Source: Olivibacter sitiensis DSM 17696
Lineage (GTDB): Bacteria; Bacteroidota; Bacteroidia; Sphingobacteriales; Sphingobacteriaceae
Assembly: GCF_000427965.1 (NCBI RefSeq)
Contig: NZ_ATZA01000030.1
Span: 1 to 64,000, forward strand
Length of the DNA: 64,000 nucleotides
Direction of reading: 5' to 3'
The first letter of the stretch is position 1, and every line of letters starts with the position of its first letter. The position numbers and the translations under genes are program-made. The notes beneath the pieces were generated by a model that saw only the letters and a list, made by a program, of their open reading frames with translations, had not been told where the DNA came from and made no database searches. Below are positions 61,205 to 64,000 of this stretch, piece after piece.

Positions 61205-61333
61205 AACGAGCCTGTCTAGAGTTTGGCAGGTAGTACGTCATACCTAATCCCCCTTCGGAGGGGGCGCGGTGGAATAAGGGCGTTGGGAGGGGGAGGTCGG
61301 TATCGAGCCGTGTTATACGATGGAAAACGAGCC
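61205..61333. repeat. intergenic repeat block with GC-rich hairpin
   Basis: AACGAGCC occurs as a direct repeat at both ends (61205-61212, 61326-61333). Inside is a perfect hairpin CCCCCT-TCGG-AGGGGG (61249-61264) and a second G-rich block (GGGAGGGGGAGG) near 61285. The composition is far more GC-rich than the flanks. It probably is another copy of a dispersed repeat; flanking direct repeats could be a target duplication. Confidence 0.45.
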
Positions 61334-61404
61334 CGCTTAGCTGAACGCAGAAATTGAAAATAAAAAAAAATGAAAAATAATTTTAAAAAGTGTATAGAAT
61401 ACAC

Positions 61405-61412
61405 TATCTTTG
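61405..61412 (+). promoter_or_regulatory. -7 element of small RNA gene
   Basis: TATCTTTG, a full match to TAnnTTTG, in a 430-base gap between two minus-strand genes. No TTG at the -33 position; TTT is found there. Confidence 0.55.
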
Positions 61413-61417
61413 TATCA

Positions 61418-61485
61418 TCATAATTTAGGTTTATAATTGGTTAGTAAAGGTTTCCAGTCTCCCCGGCTGGAAACCTTTCGTTTTT
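61418..61485 (+). ncRNA. candidate small RNA of about 68 bases
   Basis: A compact unit: -7 element TATCTTTG, then TTAGGTTTAT (61425-61434), five bases, GTTAGT (61440-61445), then a perfect 12-base-pair hairpin AAAGGTTTCCAG / CTGGAAACCTTT (61446-61457, 61467-61478) and CGTTTTT. It is on the plus strand while both neighbours are on the minus strand, so it is not a leader of either. No start codon with a frame of useful length is inside. The 5' end is estimated from the -7 element. Confidence 0.55.
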
Positions 61486-61520
61486 GTAGGTAGGCTATTC
61501 ATCCGCGGGGTTAATTCCGT

Positions 61521-61841
61521 CTATTCAACGACAACTGCCGTACCACTGGCTGTCACCATAAGCATGCTGCCGTTGTTTCCGATAGTTTCATAGTCCAGAT
61601 CAATTCCAATCACCGCATTTGCCCCTAGCATAGAAGCGCGCTGTTGCATTTCATAGAGCGCCGTATCCTTCGCTTCGCGGAGTACTTTCTCATAAGACCC
61701 CGAACGTCCGCCTACTATGTCTCGGATCCCAGCAAAAAAATCCTTAATGAAATTGGCTCCTATAATGGTCTCCCCTGTTGCTATTCCCAGGTATTGCACT
61801 ACCTTTTTTCCTTCTATGGAATTTGTCGTCGTTATGATCAT
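61521..61841 (-). CDS. YbjQ-family protein
   Basis: A 106-residue protein matching the YbjQ/UPF0145 family (putative heavy-metal-binding): [58 protein letters not shown] and [13 protein letters not shown] in order. The family forms pentameric rings of unknown role; no conserved cysteines are present, so metal binding is doubtful. Single gene. Confidence 0.88.
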   Translation of the reverse strand: MIITTTNSIEGKKVVQYLGIATGETIIGANFIKDFFAGIRDIVGGRSGSYEKVLREAKDTALYEMQQRASMLGANAVIGIDLDYETIGNNGSMLMVTASGTAVVVE

Positions 61842-61931
61842 GTTTTTTTTTTCGTTTAGAGGTCTATTGACGAGTAAATGTTACACCGTTTAGCTACTGC
61901 TCATTGTGTCCTGATATCGCATATCTCCCAT

Positions 61932-63002
61932 TTACCCCAACTGCTCCAAAATCTCATCGCTAGGGTTCCCAAAAATGGATATCCCGCCAGCACCATTCTT
62001 CAATGCCAGCTTCACCGCATCACCAAATTCCTCCGGATTCTTAAAATCTGGCAGGTACAGTCCAGCATATAACGGAAATTTTCCGTGCAGGCCGTTGACT
62101 CCTTCCTTTACGGCATCGCCTATCCACCCTATCGTCTCCTTATAAAAACCATGATAGATCATGGGGTAAATGGCATTCAGTTCCCAATTGCACCAATCTT
62201 GCCGCACGATACGTTTAGCCACTTCGGGCGTTGGGAAAACAGCTGCACTAATCGGCTTTTTATGTTTCTTGGCTATGAGTGACAAACCATTGACCACTTC
62301 GGTAATCTGCCGATAGCGGAAATTGCGCCATGAGAGACTCTGGTCTGGATGTACTATTTGATCTATATCCTGACCCGTTTCTTTTTTAAATTTACTCTTG
62401 CATACCTCACAATAGCAAAAATCAAAGGCAGGCAGCTCCCTACTCTGGTCCAGCTTATAATTTTCCCAAAGATTGACTGGCAAAATCACGTCAACAAAAC
62501 GAATATAATCCAAGTGGAGTCCATCTACAAGTTTCTTGCTCAATTGCTCTTCGGCCTTGTCCGCCAAATAAGTTCTCACCTCCTGCCTAGAGGGACACAA
62601 GAAGCGATAATAGCCTACATATGGCGGCTCGGTGGCACAGCTTTTTCCTTCCCTGCTCACGCTATACCATTCTGGATGGGCGGCCAGGAGCTCTTTTTCT
62701 CCTCTATTCATCGTCCACATCCAACGATGGGCTTCCAATCCCGCCGCCTTGGCCCTGGCAAAATGCCTTTCGCTGAATTCCTCAAAAAGCACCCCCACAA
62801 TACCACTGCCTTTCCATTTCGAAAAACGCTGTTCCAGATCTATATCGCTTTCCTTCTCATCGGGATTCACCCAGACCCAATGTTTTGGCTTCCCTTTCTT
62901 CTTTACCTCGTCACCGTATTTTTTTGCAGACGTAGTCAAAGGCATCAGAGCTGCTGCCGTGCCACCTAGTAGTGTTGTTTTAAGAAATTCTCTTTTGTTC
63001 AT
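61932..63002 (-). CDS. secreted TIM-barrel glycoside hydrolase-like protein
   Basis: A 356-residue exported protein. The N-terminus NKREFLKTTLLGGTAAALMP is Tat-like with KR in place of RR. The body reads as a TIM barrel related to GHL10/DUF4015-type hydrolases: KHWVWVNPDE, GIVGVLFEEFSERHFARAK, LHLDYIRFVDV, CYCEVCKSKFKKETG and YPMIYHGFYKE. The CxxC between strands may bind zinc or form a disulfide. Likely catalytic acids lie in HLDYIRF, but this is inference. Substrate unknown. Confidence 0.72.
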   Translation of the reverse strand: MNKREFLKTTLLGGTAAALMPLTTSAKKYGDEVKKKGKPKHWVWVNPDEKESDIDLEQRFSKWKGSGIVGVLFEEFSERHFARAKAAGLEAHRWMWTMNRGEKELLAAHPEWYSVSREGKSCATEPPYVGYYRFLCPSRQEVRTYLADKAEEQLSKKLVDGLHLDYIRFVDVILPVNLWENYKLDQSRELPAFDFCYCEVCKSKFKKETGQDIDQIVHPDQSLSWRNFRYRQITEVVNGLSLIAKKHKKPISAAVFPTPEVAKRIVRQDWCNWELNAIYPMIYHGFYKETIGWIGDAVKEGVNGLHGKFPLYAGLYLPDFKNPEEFGDAVKLALKNGAGGISIFGNPSDEILEQLG

Positions 63003-63040
63003 GCTTTAATATATCGTATTCTATCACTGCCTTTTCAGCC

Positions 63041-64000
63041 TCAAAAAACCAAAGTAAATACCGTTCCTTTTCCCACCGAAGACTGTACCTGTATATTTCC
63101 TTTATGCATCAACATAATCTGTTTGCTGAGCGTGAGTCCCACTCCACTACCGTTTTTCCTTGTGGTAAAAAACGGAATGAAAATATTCTCCAATAAGTCT
63201 GCAGGGATTCCTTTTCCATTATCACTTACCTTGATGTGCGCTCTTCCTTGCACCAATTCGGCAGAGAGCTTGATAAGTGGCTCGGCCACCTCCTTTACCG
63301 CTTCTATGGCATTCAGGAGCAAGTTTATCAATACCTGCTCTATCAAGCTTACATCTAGGGTTAATTTCAACTGCGGATCTTTCAGGATAATATCCAGTTC
63401 GATATTTTTCTGAATGAGACTGGGCTCCATTAGTTGATATAGGTTTTCAAACAAGGTAGATGCTGCAATTTCCGATATATCGGGCTCGCTCACCTTATTG
63501 AGGCTGCGATAAGTACCGGCAAACTTGAGCAGTCCTTCGCTCCTTCTCTTGATTGTATCCGTTCCCAACCTGATATCATCCAGGTCTTCACTATAGGGCA
63601 AATCTTCCAATCGAGTCTTGAGCGTATCGGCCAATGACGATATAGGCGCAATGGAGTTCATGATTTCATGTGTGAGCACACTCAAGAGCTTTTGCCAGGC
63701 CTTTGCTTCGGTTTCATCTATGGCCTCATTGATGTTCTGAAAAGCCACCAAGCGATAAGTCCCCTCAGCGGTCTGAAAACGAGCAGAAGCAAGCTGCAAT
63801 TTCAATTTTCCTGCGGGGGTTTGAATGCTAGCCCGATCTATCTTTCCGGGCGTGAGGGACAGGGCTTTATCTTGAAGTTCCTTGTTTCTCAAAGATAGGC
63901 CACCGATCGTGCCCAGATGTGGGATATTAAACAGGTCACGAAAAGAGTCGTTCATCCACATGACCTTGCCGCTCACTTCATCATAAGAAAGAATGGCCGT
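63041..64000 (-). CDS. sensor histidine kinase, 5' end beyond window
   Basis: The frame is open to the last base, so the N-terminal sensor part is missing. The visible 319 residues hold a PAS-like segment (VMWMNDSFRDLF, then RLVAFQNINEAI), the phosphoacceptor helix LLSVLTHEIMNSIAPISSLA, N box LLLNAIEAV, G1 DNGKGIP, F box FFTTRKNGSGVGL and the closing SSVGKGTVFTLVF. The order matches NtrY-like kinases that pair with NtrC-type regulators. A GTG at 63976 is not the real start. Confidence 0.88.
   Translation of the reverse strand, partial: TAILSYDEVSGKVMWMNDSFRDLFNIPHLGTIGGLSLRNKELQDKALSLTPGKIDRASIQTPAGKLKLQLASARFQTAEGTYRLVAFQNINEAIDETEAKAWQKLLSVLTHEIMNSIAPISSLADTLKTRLEDLPYSEDLDDIRLGTDTIKRRSEGLLKFAGTYRSLNKVSEPDISEIAASTLFENLYQLMEPSLIQKNIELDIILKDPQLKLTLDVSLIEQVLINLLLNAIEAVKEVAEPLIKLSAELVQGRAHIKVSDNGKGIPADLLENIFIPFFTTRKNGSGVGLTLSKQIMLMHKGNIQVQSSVGKGTVFTLVF

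Noticed and set aside
1-64000. CRISPR array, tRNA, rRNA, intact transposase or integrase
   Set aside because: None seen on either strand; the repeats present are short palindromic elements.

Overview
The window reads as chromosome of a Bacteroidota bacterium, most likely a Sphingobacteriaceae-type genus (Sphingobacterium, Olivibacter or Pedobacter relatives). The evidence is a SusC/SusD pair, two LytTR two-component systems, DUF2723, DUF5103, DUF4159 and MoxR/Bat genes, many LLAC-type lipoboxes, and promoters of the Bacteroidota form TTG-N18/19-TAnnTTTG. No rRNA, tRNA, CRISPR array or intact insertion sequence was seen. The order is mostly housekeeping and envelope genes, punctuated by short palindromic intergenic repeats and gene remnants.

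Layout. 0-0.8 kb: decayed RelE-like toxin and another gene scrap. 0.8-13.9 kb: FtsX-type permease, lipoprotein, AsmA-like protein, zinc alcohol dehydrogenase, amino acid permease, exported methyltransferase, NatA/NatB exporter, HAD phosphatase. 14-18.7 kb: TldE plus two signal-bearing TldD paralogues in one operon. 18.9-26.1 kb: MoxR-DUF58-BatA-like operon with two further large membrane proteins, and a divergent DUF4159 gene at 26.5 kb. 27-32.3 kb: GapN-like dehydrogenase and a DUF2723 membrane protein. 32.3-36.3 kb: a divergent S24 repressor with a perfect operator, facing two tandem copies of a two-gene module (small helical protein plus degenerate nucleotidyltransferase/HEPN fusion). This is the best candidate for an undescribed system.

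36.4-43.7 kb: secreted DUF4440-like protein, first LytS/LytTR pair, cytochrome c/YceI operon, lipoprotein, a scrap of a response regulator, a secreted RidA-like protein, and a MITE-like element that has cut off the 5' end of an outer-membrane gene. 43.9-48.6 kb: SusC/SusD. 48.8-49.1 kb: pseudogene scrap. 49.2-54.1 kb: second LytS/LytTR pair in one direction with a 41-residue membrane peptide, a lipoprotein, an OmpA-domain protein and a Crp-like regulator. Three of its promoters share the same bipartite box, so it looks like one self-regulated envelope module.

54.1-64 kb: GreA/B-like protein behind two short RNA units with terminators, DinB/YfiT-like protein, ABC-F ATPase, DUF5103 protein, acyl-CoA thioesterase, FUSC protein, a stand-alone small RNA candidate at 61.4 kb that resembles one of the units at 54.5 kb, YbjQ, a secreted TIM-barrel hydrolase, and a 5'-truncated histidine kinase running off the window end. 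All functional assignments come from reading motifs in the sequence; no database search was run.
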